Part shown: piece after piece, positions 1-7,730 of the stretch
How the letters are laid out: each line of letters starts with the position of its first letter
Position numbering within the stretch: position 1 is the stretch's first letter
Source: Ornithomonoglobus_A sp045649025
Lineage (GTDB): Bacteria; Bacillota; Clostridia; UBA1381
Length of the DNA stretch: 14,047 nucleotides
Direction: 5' to 3'
NCBI GenBank assembly: GCA_045649025.1
Contig: JAZRPB010000017.1
Span: 1-14,047, forward strand
The notes under the pieces: model-generated
The model's input: the letters and a program-made list of their open reading frames with translations, nothing else
What the model was told of the DNA's origin: nothing
Database searches by the model: none
Made by a program: the position numbers and the translations under genes

Positions 1-88
1 AAACAAACCTCACCACTCGACGTACCCTCGTACGCCTTCGGGTAACCCAAAAACAAAGCGTTCGCTTTGCTTTTGGTTCGGTTTGTTC
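1..88. repeat. Palindromic intergenic element, possibly cut by window start
   Basis: No gene is visible here. The stretch is bounded by a perfect 8-bp inverted repeat (AACAAACC at 2-9 and GGTTTGTT at 80-87) and holds a chain of hairpins: CGTAC/GTACG (21-34), CC-TTCG-GG (35-42), and a longer stem whose core is CAAAGC-GTTC-GCTTTG (54-69), extended outward by CCAAAA/TTTTGG (47-52 and 71-76). This layout is typical of small non-coding palindromic repeats of Clostridia. It may continue to the left of the window. Confidence 0.55.
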
Positions 89-116
89 ATTCTGCATCTT
101 TTTTTCCTATCCCCCC

Positions 117-149
117 AAAAAAGTGGTGTAAAATTTACACCACTTTTTT
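117..149. terminator. Bidirectional rho-independent terminator closing the purine operon
   Basis: GTGGTGTAAA (123-132) pairs perfectly with TTTACACCAC (134-143). Six A's precede the stem and six T's follow it, so it can stop transcription from either side. It lies 4 nt past the stop codon of the minus-strand acetyltransferase gene and is the only clear terminator seen downstream of the purine operon. Confidence 0.9.
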
Positions 150-153
150 GTAT

Positions 154-588
154 TTATCTGCTCCAGCTTAATCTATAACAAATTTCGCCGTTTTCTTCTT
201 TCATATTTGCACCAACAATCAAAAATCCAAGATATGTTGCGTAATTTAGTGCCTTGCGGTTTTTCTTGTAAATTTCCATATTAAGACTCATATACTTATC
301 CTGAATGAAGTGTGCAAGCTTTGTTCCTACTCTTTTGTTATGATATTGCGGATCAACATAAATTCCTCTAACCGTTCCGTCAACAGCCACGCTTATAAAG
401 CCTACAATTTTGTTATCATATACATAAACATATGTATCTTTTTCATTAACATACGATTCCTTAACAGAATTATAGTATTTTTGCCAGAAATTATCTTCAA
501 TAAACGGATGTCCTGCTGTGAAGCTACGCATCCACAAATCAAGAATTTCGTATGCTTCCGAGGCTTCCATTTTCCTTATATTTTCCAT
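154..588 (-). CDS. GNAT family N-acetyltransferase (YiaC-like)
   Basis: A 144-residue single-domain GNAT protein expected to move an acetyl group from acetyl-CoA to an amine. The N-terminal stretch with HPFI (27-30) and FW (34-35), then IVGFISV (61-67), VDP (78-80) and the C-terminal YLGF segment (119-122) match the layout of E. coli YiaC, for which lysine acetylation has been reported. The pyrophosphate-binding loop is unusual: HNKRVGTK (83-90) keeps the second Gly, but Arg stands where the first Gly of Q/R-x-x-G-x-G/A is expected and His replaces the Gln/Arg. The gene starts 28 nt after the L,D-transpeptidase stop, so it is probably the last gene of the operon. The nearest GGAG (604-607) is 15 nt from the ATG, which is long, so translation may be weak or the start uncertain. 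The true substrate is unknown. Confidence 0.85.
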   Translation of the reverse strand: MENIRKMEASEAYEILDLWMRSFTAGHPFIEDNFWQKYYNSVKESYVNEKDTYVYVYDNKIVGFISVAVDGTVRGIYVDPQYHNKRVGTKLAHFIQDKYMSLNMEIYKKNRKALNYATYLGFLIVGANMKEENGEICYRLSWSR

Positions 589-616
589 AGCCGTAACCGT
601 TAACTCCTTTATTGTT

Positions 617-1993
617 TTATTCGGTAATGTATATTTTTGTTTTTAGCGGTATATTATTCCACATCCACGTAATATCCTCGGGATGCAGTCTTACACAGCC
701 GTGAGAAATCATAACTCCCACTCTGCCGTCATACTCACCGCCGCCATAGTATCTTAAGGTTGAGTGCAGTGCATATCCGCCATAGAAACGCATAATCGGT
801 CCAACAAAATATCCGTTATATGGCCAAATTGACTCCTTACTGAAGTATTCAAATTCACCTGTTATGGTGGGTGTCCACGGTGCACCTATTGCACAAGGGT
901 ATGATTTAACCTGTACCCAGTGGTTTTTAGAACCCTTATATACGCGAACTCTGTAATCTGATTTATCAACGTGTATCATCCAATTTGTTTTGGAGGATAT
1001 ATTGTTTTTGTTTACGGGATATTTTTCATATTCTGCCTTTGCAATTGCTGATTCGCCAAGAACTATATCAATGTGGTCGCCAAAATCCAAAACCTTAAGG
1101 GAACAATCAAAATGCTCGGCAAATGCTCGTACAGGAATAAACACTGTTCCGTTTATTTCCTTTGTGGGAGCATTCATAACAATGTCTTTACCAAATACAT
1201 TTGTTATTGTTGAGCCTATGTTATATGCAACACATTTATCACCAACTGAAATAGCCATAGAGTTGTACTTTGTGTTTTTCTCTGCCATAAGTCCCATTTT
1301 CTCGGCAAATGCAATAGCAGGAACATATGTTGTATTATCAATTATTGTTGCCGCAGGTGAAAACTTTTGCAAGCCTTCAACGGGGGTGTATATAACAGGC
1401 TGAAGCTTGTATGGCTTATCACCAGTCATATTAAATTCGTTTTTTTGAGCATCGGAGGTTGTTTTTAAAATCACCTCTTCGTTAGGCTTATATTCCTTGC
1501 CCTCATATGTAACATATCTTAAGCCTGTAAACTTTGCAATAATTTCGGTGTCTGGCTCAAAATCAGACAAATTCACATCAAGCGTTATTTGCTTGGTTAT
1601 TCCGCCAACCCACGCATCATCCCAGCCTATATGTGTGCCGTCCTTTTTGTATACATCCACTCTTGCGGCGGTGTCTACCATTATGGGATGGTCAATCAGG
1701 GACATATAAATGGCAAGCTTGCCTGTTGTTTTTGTGTCCCTGTCGTCTGTCGCTTTGTCTGTGTTTTTTTCTGTTGCTTGTGTAGCATCATCAGTGTCTT
1801 CTGTTTTTTCATCAAAAAACTCTTTGGTGGGTGTAGATGATGCATCTTCTGTTTCTTCTTGTGATGTGGTATTTTGCTCAACTTGTGTTATTGTTGTTTC
1901 GTTTTCAGTAACCGCAGTTTCTTCTGTTGCGTACACAGGGCACGTACCCAAAAGCATTGCTGCTAAAAGCAGTGCAGATAAAGCTTTTTTCAT
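617..1993 (-). CDS. L,D-transpeptidase (YkuD) with copper-amine-oxidase-like N-terminal domain
   Basis: A 458-residue exported cell-wall enzyme. Residues 1-22 form a signal peptide (MKK, a Leu/Ala core, then VYA as cleavage site). Residues 23-92 are a Thr/Glu/Asp-rich low-complexity linker. A beta-rich segment (93-205) leads to a copper-amine-oxidase-like N1 domain (about 212-312; VPAIAFAEKMG and IPVRAFAEHF repeats). The YkuD catalytic domain (336-458) carries SHGCVRL at 430-436, with Cys433 as the expected nucleophile, His431, and an upstream ALHS (408-411). The family forms 3-3 peptidoglycan cross-links or attaches proteins to the wall; the N1 domain is often found in clostridial surface proteins and may bind wall or fold as a spacer. 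A GGAGG site precedes the ATG, and purD ends only 17 nt upstream, so it is probably cotranscribed with the purine genes. No functional link to purine synthesis is evident. Confidence 0.92.
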   Translation of the reverse strand: MKKALSALLLAAMLLGTCPVYATEETAVTENETTITQVEQNTTSQEETEDASSTPTKEFFDEKTEDTDDATQATEKNTDKATDDRDTKTTGKLAIYMSLIDHPIMVDTAARVDVYKKDGTHIGWDDAWVGGITKQITLDVNLSDFEPDTEIIAKFTGLRYVTYEGKEYKPNEEVILKTTSDAQKNEFNMTGDKPYKLQPVIYTPVEGLQKFSPAATIIDNTTYVPAIAFAEKMGLMAEKNTKYNSMAISVGDKCVAYNIGSTITNVFGKDIVMNAPTKEINGTVFIPVRAFAEHFDCSLKVLDFGDHIDIVLGESAIAKAEYEKYPVNKNNISSKTNWMIHVDKSDYRVRVYKGSKNHWVQVKSYPCAIGAPWTPTITGEFEYFSKESIWPYNGYFVGPIMRFYGGYALHSTLRYYGGGEYDGRVGVMISHGCVRLHPEDITWMWNNIPLKTKIYITE

Positions 1994-2010
1994 CTATTAT
2001 CCTCCGTTAA

Positions 2011-3276
2011 TCAGTTATATTTTTTAATTCCAATATCTTTTCTGTAATGTGCATCCTTAAAGCTGATTTTCTCAACTGCCTTGTATGACTTTTCAATTGC
2101 CATATCAAGATTTGGAGCAATTGCCGTAACACCAAGCACTCTTCCGCCGTTTGTTACTGTTTTACCGTCTTTTATTGCAGTTCCTGCGTGGAATACAATT
2201 AAGTCATCGCTCTTAACATCTTCAAGACCGCTTATCTCATAGCCTTTATTGTATGAAACAGGATATCCGCCCGAAGCCATAACAACGCATACTGCGGCAT
2301 TATCAGCCCACTTGATGTCAATTTCATCAAGTCTTTCGTCGATTACTGCCTCCATTATATCCACCAAATCGGTTTCAAGTCTTGGCAGAACAACCTGTGT
2401 TTCTGGGTCGCCAAATCTGCAGTTGTACTCAATAACCTTAACACCGTTAGAGGTCATCATAAGTCCGAAATACAACACACCCTTAAATGGTCTACCCTCT
2501 GCTTGCATTGCTTCTATTGTGGGAATAAAGATGTTCTTCATACATTCTTCTTCCTTGGTTTTATCGTATAGACGGCTTGGTGAGAATGTGCCCATACCGC
2601 CTGTGTTTAAGCCTTCATCGTTGTCATATGCACGCTTGTGGTCCTGTGCTGATACCATTGGCTTTACAGTTTTACCATCGGTAAATGCTAAAACAGAAAC
2701 CTCGGGACCTGTTAAAAATTCCTCTATTACAACACGGCTGCCGCTTTTACCGAACTTGCCGTCATCTATCATATCGTGAATGGCATTTTCAGCTTCTTCA
2801 AGATTTTCGGCAATAATAACTCCCTTACCCAATGCAAGACCGTCTGCCTTAATAACGGTGGGGAATGTACCTTTTTTTACATATTCAATTGCCTCGACAC
2901 TGTCGGTAAAAACCTCATAGCCTGCGGTGGGAATATTGTATTTTTTCATAAGGTTCTTTGAAAACGCCTTACTGCCCTCAATTATTGCAGCATTTGCACG
3001 TGGACCAAATGCACGTATGCCAGCGTTTTCCATAGCATCTACCATTCCGTCAACCAACGGGTCATCAGGTGCTACCATAACAAGGTCAATTGCATTTTCT
3101 TTTGCAAATGCAACCATTTTTTCTTTATCCATAACGTTTATATCCACACACTCCGCAAGCTCTGAAATTCCGCCATTGCCTGGTGCACAGTATATTTTTG
3201 TAACCTTTTTTGACTGGGCTATTTTCCAGATTATGGCGTGTTCACGTCCGCCGCTTCCTACTACCAATATTTTCAT
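2011..3276 (-). CDS. purD: Phosphoribosylamine--glycine ligase (GAR synthetase)
   Basis: A 421-residue cytosolic ATP-grasp enzyme, the usual length for PurD. It joins glycine to 5-phosphoribosylamine with ATP to give GAR, the second step of purine synthesis. Visible marks are the N-terminal GSGGREHA (7-14), the ATP-grasp segment KADGLALGKGV (143-153), NTGGMGTFSP (224-233) and the metal/nucleotide-binding EYNCRFGDPE (283-292). All key motifs are intact. The ATG at 3276 has GGAG (3294-3297) 17 nt upstream, which is far; a weaker AGGT lies closer. Unlike the other genes of the operon, which are packed within 30 nt, it is separated from the upstream formyltransferase gene by 147 nt containing a large palindrome. 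Confidence 0.98.
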   Translation of the reverse strand: MKILVVGSGGREHAIIWKIAQSKKVTKIYCAPGNGGISELAECVDINVMDKEKMVAFAKENAIDLVMVAPDDPLVDGMVDAMENAGIRAFGPRANAAIIEGSKAFSKNLMKKYNIPTAGYEVFTDSVEAIEYVKKGTFPTVIKADGLALGKGVIIAENLEEAENAIHDMIDDGKFGKSGSRVVIEEFLTGPEVSVLAFTDGKTVKPMVSAQDHKRAYDNDEGLNTGGMGTFSPSRLYDKTKEEECMKNIFIPTIEAMQAEGRPFKGVLYFGLMMTSNGVKVIEYNCRFGDPETQVVLPRLETDLVDIMEAVIDERLDEIDIKWADNAAVCVVMASGGYPVSYNKGYEISGLEDVKSDDLIVFHAGTAIKDGKTVTNGGRVLGVTAIAPNLDMAIEKSYKAVEKISFKDAHYRKDIGIKKYN

Positions 3277-3308
3277 ATTTCTACCTATTTAACTCCTTTC
3301 ACAAAATC

Positions 3309-3412
3309 AAGCTTGAAAGAAAATTGTTCAGATTGTGCATTTACGCAATTGCCGTGTATGTTTATACACAAATGAGTGTAAATGTGCAAGATGGGCAATT
3401 TTACTCAAGCTT
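3309..3412. other. 104-nt nested palindrome between the AICAR formyltransferase gene and purD
   Basis: Successive arms pair outward to inward: AAGCTTGA (3309-3316) with TCAAGCTT (3405-3412); AAAATTG with CAATTTT; CATTTAC with GTAAATG; and a central hairpin GTGTAT-GTTT-ATACAC (3354-3369). Pairing is interrupted by short internal loops. It lies inside the operon and would be transcribed just ahead of purD. It could be an RNA processing or attenuation structure or an inserted palindromic repeat. No T-run follows either side, so it is not a simple terminator. Confidence 0.75.
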
Positions 3413-3423
3413 ATATACACCAA

Positions 3424-4596
3424 TTAATGATGGAACAATCTAATCTTTGTAAATGCCATTGCCATATTGTACTTGTTGCAAGTATCAATTACGTGGTCAT
3501 CTCTTATAGAGCCGCCAGGCTGTGCTATAACTGTAACACCCGATTTGTGTGCTCTTTCTATATTATCGCCAAATGGGAAGAATGCATCTGAACCCAAAGC
3601 AACGTCGGTGTTCTTTTTAAGCCATTCCTTTTGTTCTTCCTTTGTGAATACACTTGGCTTAACCTTAAAGATATTTTCCCAAACACCGTCTGCTAAAACG
3701 TCCATATACTCATCGCTTATATATACATCAATTGCATTATCGCGGTCTGCTCTCTTTATGCCGTCAACAAACTGAAGATTTAGTACCTGCGGTGCCTGTC
3801 TTAACCACCATATATCAGCCTTGTTGCCTGCAAGACGTGTGCAATGTATACGAGATTGCTGACCTGCACCAATACCTATTGCCTGACCGTCTTTAACATA
3901 GCAAACACTGTTTGATTGAGTGTATTTTAAAACAATAAGTGAAATTAATAAATCTCTCTTTTGTGCGTCGGTTAGTGTTTTGTTGTCTGTTACAAGCCCT
4001 GAAAGTAATTCTTCATTAATATCAAGATTGTTTCTGCCTTGCTCAAAGGTAATACCAAAAACCTGTTTATGTTCAATTTCTTGCGGAACGTAATCTTCGT
4101 TTATTTTAATTACGTTATATTTACCGCCTTTTTTAGCCTTTAGGATTTCAAGAGCTTCATCGCTGTATCCGGGAGCAATAACACCGTCGGATACCTCCTT
4201 TTTAATAAGAAGAGCTGTGGCTTTGTCGCACTCGTCGGAAAGTGCAATAAAATCACCGAATGATGACATTCTGTCGGCACCTCTTGCACGTGCATATGCA
4301 TTAGCAAGCGGAGTAAGCTCAACATCATCAACAAAGTATATTTTCTTTAATGTATCACTTAACGGTAAACCAACTGCTGCACCTGCGGGTGATACGTGCT
4401 TGAATGATGTTGCAGAGGGCAAGCCTGTTGCTTTTTTTAGCTCTTTAACAAGCTGCCAGCCGTTTAGTGCGTCAAGCAAATTTATATATCCGGGATTGCC
4501 GCATACTATTTCAAATGGCAGTTCGCCGTTTTCCATAAATACCTTTGATGGTTTCTGGTTGGGATTACAACCGTATTTTAATTGAAGTTCTTTCAT
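3424..4596 (-). CDS. purH: Stand-alone AICAR formyltransferase (phosphoribosylaminoimidazolecarboxamide formyltransferase)
   Basis: A 390-residue protein equivalent to the formyltransferase part of bifunctional PurH, without the N-terminal IMP cyclohydrolase (MGS-like) domain. It moves a formyl group from 10-formyl-tetrahydrofolate to AICAR, giving FAICAR. The protein opens with LKYGCNPNQKPS (6-17), and carries the catalytic Lys66-His67 in SFKHVSPAGAAVG (64-76), the DAFFPFGDNIE segment and the C-terminal FTKIRLFHH ending typical of the family. AAAGGAAC lies 9-10 nt ahead of the ATG. The gene lies 28 nt downstream of the IMP cyclohydrolase gene, which supplies the missing final step. The symbol purH is used loosely, since only the formyltransferase half is present; stand-alone forms are sometimes called purV. 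Confidence 0.93.
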   Translation of the reverse strand: MKELQLKYGCNPNQKPSKVFMENGELPFEIVCGNPGYINLLDALNGWQLVKELKKATGLPSATSFKHVSPAGAAVGLPLSDTLKKIYFVDDVELTPLANAYARARGADRMSSFGDFIALSDECDKATALLIKKEVSDGVIAPGYSDEALEILKAKKGGKYNVIKINEDYVPQEIEHKQVFGITFEQGRNNLDINEELLSGLVTDNKTLTDAQKRDLLISLIVLKYTQSNSVCYVKDGQAIGIGAGQQSRIHCTRLAGNKADIWWLRQAPQVLNLQFVDGIKRADRDNAIDVYISDEYMDVLADGVWENIFKVKPSVFTKEEQKEWLKKNTDVALGSDAFFPFGDNIERAHKSGVTVIAQPGGSIRDDHVIDTCNKYNMAMAFTKIRLFHH

Positions 4597-4624
4597 ATTG
4601 TACTGTTCCTTTCGTGAGAGTATA

Positions 4625-5338
4625 TTATTTATTCTTATTTATAATTCTTGTTTGGAAGCTGCCATCTTCAAGACTTATGTATCTAACAAACAATGAAACC
4701 TTATTATCCTCATTTAAAGATGACCATAAGCCGTTTGTAAATTCTTCAATATGATTTGGAATTTCAACCTGTTTTGGCTCACCCTCAAACGATGGCAGGG
4801 GATTGCCGTCACCTTGATATGTGTGAATAAAATGTCCCTCACCGTTTATTGGATTTGAGTATGAGAAGGTATATCTTCTGCAAGAGGTGGGATTGCCGTT
4901 TGCACTCTTTAAAATTGACATTGCATAGTTGAAGTCATTTTCTCCTGTTTTAATAATACCCGAAATTCTTGGTGTGTAGTTTGGAGCATCGTCTTCATAT
5001 TCTCTTGTACGCAAAGCCTGCTCAAATGTCATCTGATTGTTCATAAGCTCGTAAATTGTGTCGGTCTGGTCGCCGTTAGTAACAATTGTTTTGTTGCCTA
5101 AAACACGAACAGGTGCGTATATTATAAGATGCGGGTCCTCAAGCTTTGACGGGTCAAATGCTTCAGTTCGTATTCCGTCGCCATCCTCAACAAAAACTCT
5201 GTTGCGGCTGTTAACACTTCTGCCCATAATAAAATACGCACTTACTGCTGATTTGCCATCCTTTGATTTACCTATAACAATACCTCTGCCGGGGTATGAA
5301 TTTTTTTGTAGCTCCTCGTATATATTAATTGTGTTCAT
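4625..5338 (-). CDS. purO: IMP cyclohydrolase, PurO-like
   Basis: A 237-residue protein resembling the archaeal-type IMP cyclohydrolase family (PurO, an Ntn-hydrolase-like fold), which closes the ring of FAICAR to IMP, the last step of purine synthesis. Recognised segments are the N-terminal NSYPGRGIVIGKS, the YFIMGRSVNSRNRVF block, the middle DPHLIIYAPVR segment, and RRYTFSYSNPINGEGHFIHTYQGDG. The assignment rests on these segments and on position: it sits directly upstream of a formyltransferase that lacks its own cyclohydrolase domain. AAAGGAAAAG precedes the ATG and purN ends 15 nt upstream. The pair replaces bifunctional PurH, an arrangement found in archaea and in part of the Clostridia. 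Confidence 0.88.
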   Translation of the reverse strand: MNTINIYEELQKNSYPGRGIVIGKSKDGKSAVSAYFIMGRSVNSRNRVFVEDGDGIRTEAFDPSKLEDPHLIIYAPVRVLGNKTIVTNGDQTDTIYELMNNQMTFEQALRTREYEDDAPNYTPRISGIIKTGENDFNYAMSILKSANGNPTSCRRYTFSYSNPINGEGHFIHTYQGDGNPLPSFEGEPKQVEIPNHIEEFTNGLWSSLNEDNKVSLFVRYISLEDGSFQTRIINKNK

Positions 5339-5353
5339 TTGTACTTTTCCTTT

Positions 5354-5950
5354 CTAAATCTCATTGGCACATACCATTTCAACTGCTTTGGGAAGAATTT
5401 GCCATTCTGCCTCCTCCATAACTCGCTTTTGCAGTGTTTCGGCTGTATCATTCTCATTTATATACACGGCTTTTTGCATAATAATCTTACCGCCGTCCAC
5501 TATCTCGTTCACAAAGTGTACAGTTGCACCTGTAACCTTCACACCATAATCAAGTGCAGCCTCGTGCACCTTTAAGCCATACATACCGTTTCCGCAAAAG
5601 GACGGAATAAGCGATGGATGTATATTTATTATCCTGTTACTGTATTCCTTTAAAAAGCTGTCGCCCAAAATTGCTAAAAATCCCGCAAGCACTATTATAT
5701 CCACCTTTTGTGATACCATATAGTCACGCAAAGCAACGTCGAAGGCTTCGGCACTTCCGCACTCCTTTTTTGTTATAACCGTTGAGGCTATACCTGCGTT
5801 TTTTGCACGTTCAAGTGCATACACGCCGTGCTTGTTTGATACAACCGTAACAATTTCGCCGCTTTTTATAATACCGCTTTTTTGAGCGTCTATGAGAGCC
5901 TGAAGGTTAGTTCCTCCGCCCGATACAAGTACACCAATTCTCTTTTTCAA
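5354..5950 (-). CDS. purN: Phosphoribosylglycinamide formyltransferase (GAR transformylase)
   Basis: A 198-residue, full-length PurN. It uses 10-formyl-tetrahydrofolate to formylate GAR to FGAR, the third step of purine synthesis. The phosphate-binding SGGGTNLQALID (10-21) opens the protein, and the expected catalytic residues are present: Asn109 and His111 in NIHPS, and Asp152 in VDGGKI. The start is TTG (5948-5950), chosen because GGGGAGG lies 8 nt upstream, the protein begins MKKRIGVLVSGGG as in the family, and no ATG suits. It lies 29 nt after purM and 15 nt before the cyclohydrolase gene, within the same operon. Confidence 0.97.
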   Translation of the reverse strand: MKKRIGVLVSGGGTNLQALIDAQKSGIIKSGEIVTVVSNKHGVYALERAKNAGIASTVITKKECGSAEAFDVALRDYMVSQKVDIIVLAGFLAILGDSFLKEYSNRIINIHPSLIPSFCGNGMYGLKVHEAALDYGVKVTGATVHFVNEIVDGGKIIMQKAVYINENDTAETLQKRVMEEAEWQILPKAVEMVCANEI

Positions 5951-5979
5951 GATAATAACCTCCCCAAAAGCAAGTGTGA

Positions 5980-7017
5980 TTAAATTATATCCACACCTTT
6001 TTCGCCTTCAACAAGCTCGCCTATAACATAAACTTTTTCGCCAGCTTCTTCAAGACACTTAACTGCTGCATCAGCCTTGTTGGCATCAACTGCAACTATC
6101 ATACCAATACCCATATTGAATGTGTTGTACATATCTCTTTCGGGTACGTTTGCCATCTTTTGCATTAAGTTAAATATTGGCAGTACCTCCCAGGTACCTT
6201 TTTTAATTACGGCTCTTAAGTTGTCAGATAACATTCTTGGAACGTTCTCTATAAAACCGCCGCCTGTGATGTGAGAAACTGTGTTAATACCAACCTCATC
6301 AATAAGCTTTAATAGTGGCTTTACATATATTTTGGTTGGTGTTAGAAGCTCCTCGCCAATTTCCTTGCCAAGTTCTTCGCTGTATGTATGTAGCTTTTTA
6401 GCAGCATCGTCGCCATTTAAGTCGAATATTTTTCTAACGAGTGAGTAGCCGTTTGAATGTATACCGCTTGAAGCAATACCAATAAGCACATCACCAGCTT
6501 TTGCCTTTGCACCGTCTGTGATTTTTGATTTTTCAACAACACCAACACTAAAGCCTGCAAGGTCATACTCGTCAACAGGGTAGAAACCGGGCATTTCAGC
6601 AGTTTCACCGCCAACAAGGGCACAACCTGCTTTTACACATCCGTCAGCCACGCCCTTAACAATCTGTGCAACCTTTTCAGGATAGTTTTTACCAACTGCA
6701 AGATAGTCGAGGAAGAATAATGGCTTTGCACCGCTGCAGGCAACGTCGTTAACACACATTGCAACGCAGTCCTGACCAATTGTGTCGTGCTTGTCCATTA
6801 AGAATGCAACTCTTAATTTTGTGCCAACACCGTCAGTGCCCGATACAAGCACAGGGTTTTCGTAGCCCTTTGGAATTTCAAACAGACCGCCAAAACCGCC
6901 TATACCGCCAAGCACACCCTCAATAGCTGTCTTTTTAACATCTTCTTTTATAAGTCTTACTGATTCATAGCCTGCCTCTACATCAACGCCGGCACTTTTG
7001 TACATATTTTCTGCCAT
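5980..7017 (-). CDS. purM: Phosphoribosylformylglycinamidine cyclo-ligase (AIR synthetase)
   Basis: A 345-residue cytosolic enzyme of normal length. It closes FGAM to AIR with ATP, the fifth step of purine synthesis. The N-terminus MYKSAGVDVEAGYESV and the nucleotide-binding VSGTDGVGTKLRVAF are characteristic of PurM, as are GETAEMPGFY, GIASSGIHSNGYSLVR and SHITGGGFIENVPRML further on. AAGGAG lies 7 nt before the ATG and overlaps the purE stop codon (TAAGGAG), which points to translational coupling of purE and purM. No irregularity seen. Confidence 0.98.
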   Translation of the reverse strand: MAENMYKSAGVDVEAGYESVRLIKEDVKKTAIEGVLGGIGGFGGLFEIPKGYENPVLVSGTDGVGTKLRVAFLMDKHDTIGQDCVAMCVNDVACSGAKPLFFLDYLAVGKNYPEKVAQIVKGVADGCVKAGCALVGGETAEMPGFYPVDEYDLAGFSVGVVEKSKITDGAKAKAGDVLIGIASSGIHSNGYSLVRKIFDLNGDDAAKKLHTYSEELGKEIGEELLTPTKIYVKPLLKLIDEVGINTVSHITGGGFIENVPRMLSDNLRAVIKKGTWEVLPIFNLMQKMANVPERDMYNTFNMGIGMIVAVDANKADAAVKCLEEAGEKVYVIGELVEGEKGVDII

Positions 7018-7028
7018 TTTTATTCTCC

Positions 7029-7529
7029 TTACATCTCACTTACTGTTTTTTTGATTTTATCATTTTTAGCCATAACACCATCAACCATATTTTGTTTTTC
7101 GGTGTTAAGCATATCCTTAAGGTAATCATATTTTAATGCAAGCATCTGCACTGCTAAAATAGCTGCATTTGTTCCGTTATCTATACCAACTGTTGCAACA
7201 GGTATTCCGGGCGGCATTTGAACAGTTGCCAAAAGTGCATCAAGACCGTTTAGTGTTGAGTTGATCGGTATACCTATAACAGGCAGTGTGGTGTGTGCGG
7301 CAATAACACCGCCAAGATGTGCCGCCATACCTGCAGCACAAATAATAACCTCAATTCCGTTCTCCTGTGCATTTTTTGAAAATTGGGCTGCTGCATCGGG
7401 TGTTCTGTGTGCCGATATAACATTCACATCAACCTCAACATTAAAGCTTTTAAGTTTCTTCACACAACTCTCTAATTTTGGAAAATCCGAGTCGGAGCCC
7501 ATAATGAGTGCAACCTTTGGTGTAGACAT
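7029..7529 (-). CDS. purE: N5-carboxyaminoimidazole ribonucleotide mutase (class I PurE)
   Basis: A 166-residue protein, usual length for class I PurE. It converts N5-CAIR to CAIR and normally works after PurK, which is not in this window. Motifs are GSDSD (11-15), the conserved SAHRTP (39-44; His41 is the expected acid/base), AGMAAHLGGVIAAHT, and NGTNAAILAVQML near the end. The start is set at ATG 7529, with GAAAGGA about 9 nt upstream, so the protein begins MSTPKVALIMGSDSD. An in-frame TTG at 7547 would overlap this ribosome binding site and is unlikely. It is the first gene of the operon, about 75 nt after the predicted transcription start. Confidence 0.97.
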   Translation of the reverse strand: MSTPKVALIMGSDSDFPKLESCVKKLKSFNVEVDVNVISAHRTPDAAAQFSKNAQENGIEVIICAAGMAAHLGGVIAAHTTLPVIGIPINSTLNGLDALLATVQMPPGIPVATVGIDNGTNAAILAVQMLALKYDYLKDMLNTEKQNMVDGVMAKNDKIKKTVSEM

Positions 7530-7609
7530 ATATATCAATCCTTTCAAATTTATTTACTTTAATTTCTTTAAGATATTATACAAAATAAGAAAAAAATACC
7601 CTAATATAT

Positions 7610-7638
7610 ATAGTACCAAAAATATCACATATTGTCAA
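7610..7638 (-). promoter_or_regulatory. Predicted sigma-A promoter of the purine operon
   Basis: On the minus strand TTGACA (7633-7638) and TACTAT (7610-7615) are separated by 17 nt, giving a near-consensus vegetative promoter about 80 nt ahead of purE. The short leader contains neither a ZTP or purine riboswitch nor a PurR box that I can recognise. Confidence 0.82.
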
Positions 7639-7673
7639 TAAATTTTGGAAATAATTGTTGCACAAAAATAATC

Positions 7674-7717
7674 AAAAAAAGAGTGTTTACTCTGCTTTTT
7701 TTGCAGAATAAACACTC
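7674..7717 (-). terminator. Rho-independent terminator of the Asn/Gln-rich peptide gene
   Basis: Read on the minus strand, GAGTGTTTA pairs with TAAACACTC (9 bp), then after one mismatch TCTGC with GCAGA (5 bp), loop of 7; seven T's follow (7674-7680 on the complement). It begins 13 nt after the stop codon at 7731. This supports a real short transcription unit that ends before the purE promoter. Confidence 0.92.
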
Positions 7718-7730
7718 CTCGGTAAAGAAC

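Noticed and set aside
1710..2027. Ser/Val-rich plus-strand frame opposite the L,D-transpeptidase linker
   Set aside because: It is the complement of the Thr/Glu/Asp-rich linker of a well-supported gene and has no independent signals.
3277..3423. Terminator between the formyltransferase gene and purD
   Set aside because: The palindrome is large but no T-run follows on the minus strand, and purD has no recognisable promoter of its own.
7548..7609. ZTP or purine riboswitch in the purE leader
   Set aside because: The leader is only about 75 nt, very AT-rich, and shows none of the conserved helices or sequence blocks of these riboswitches.
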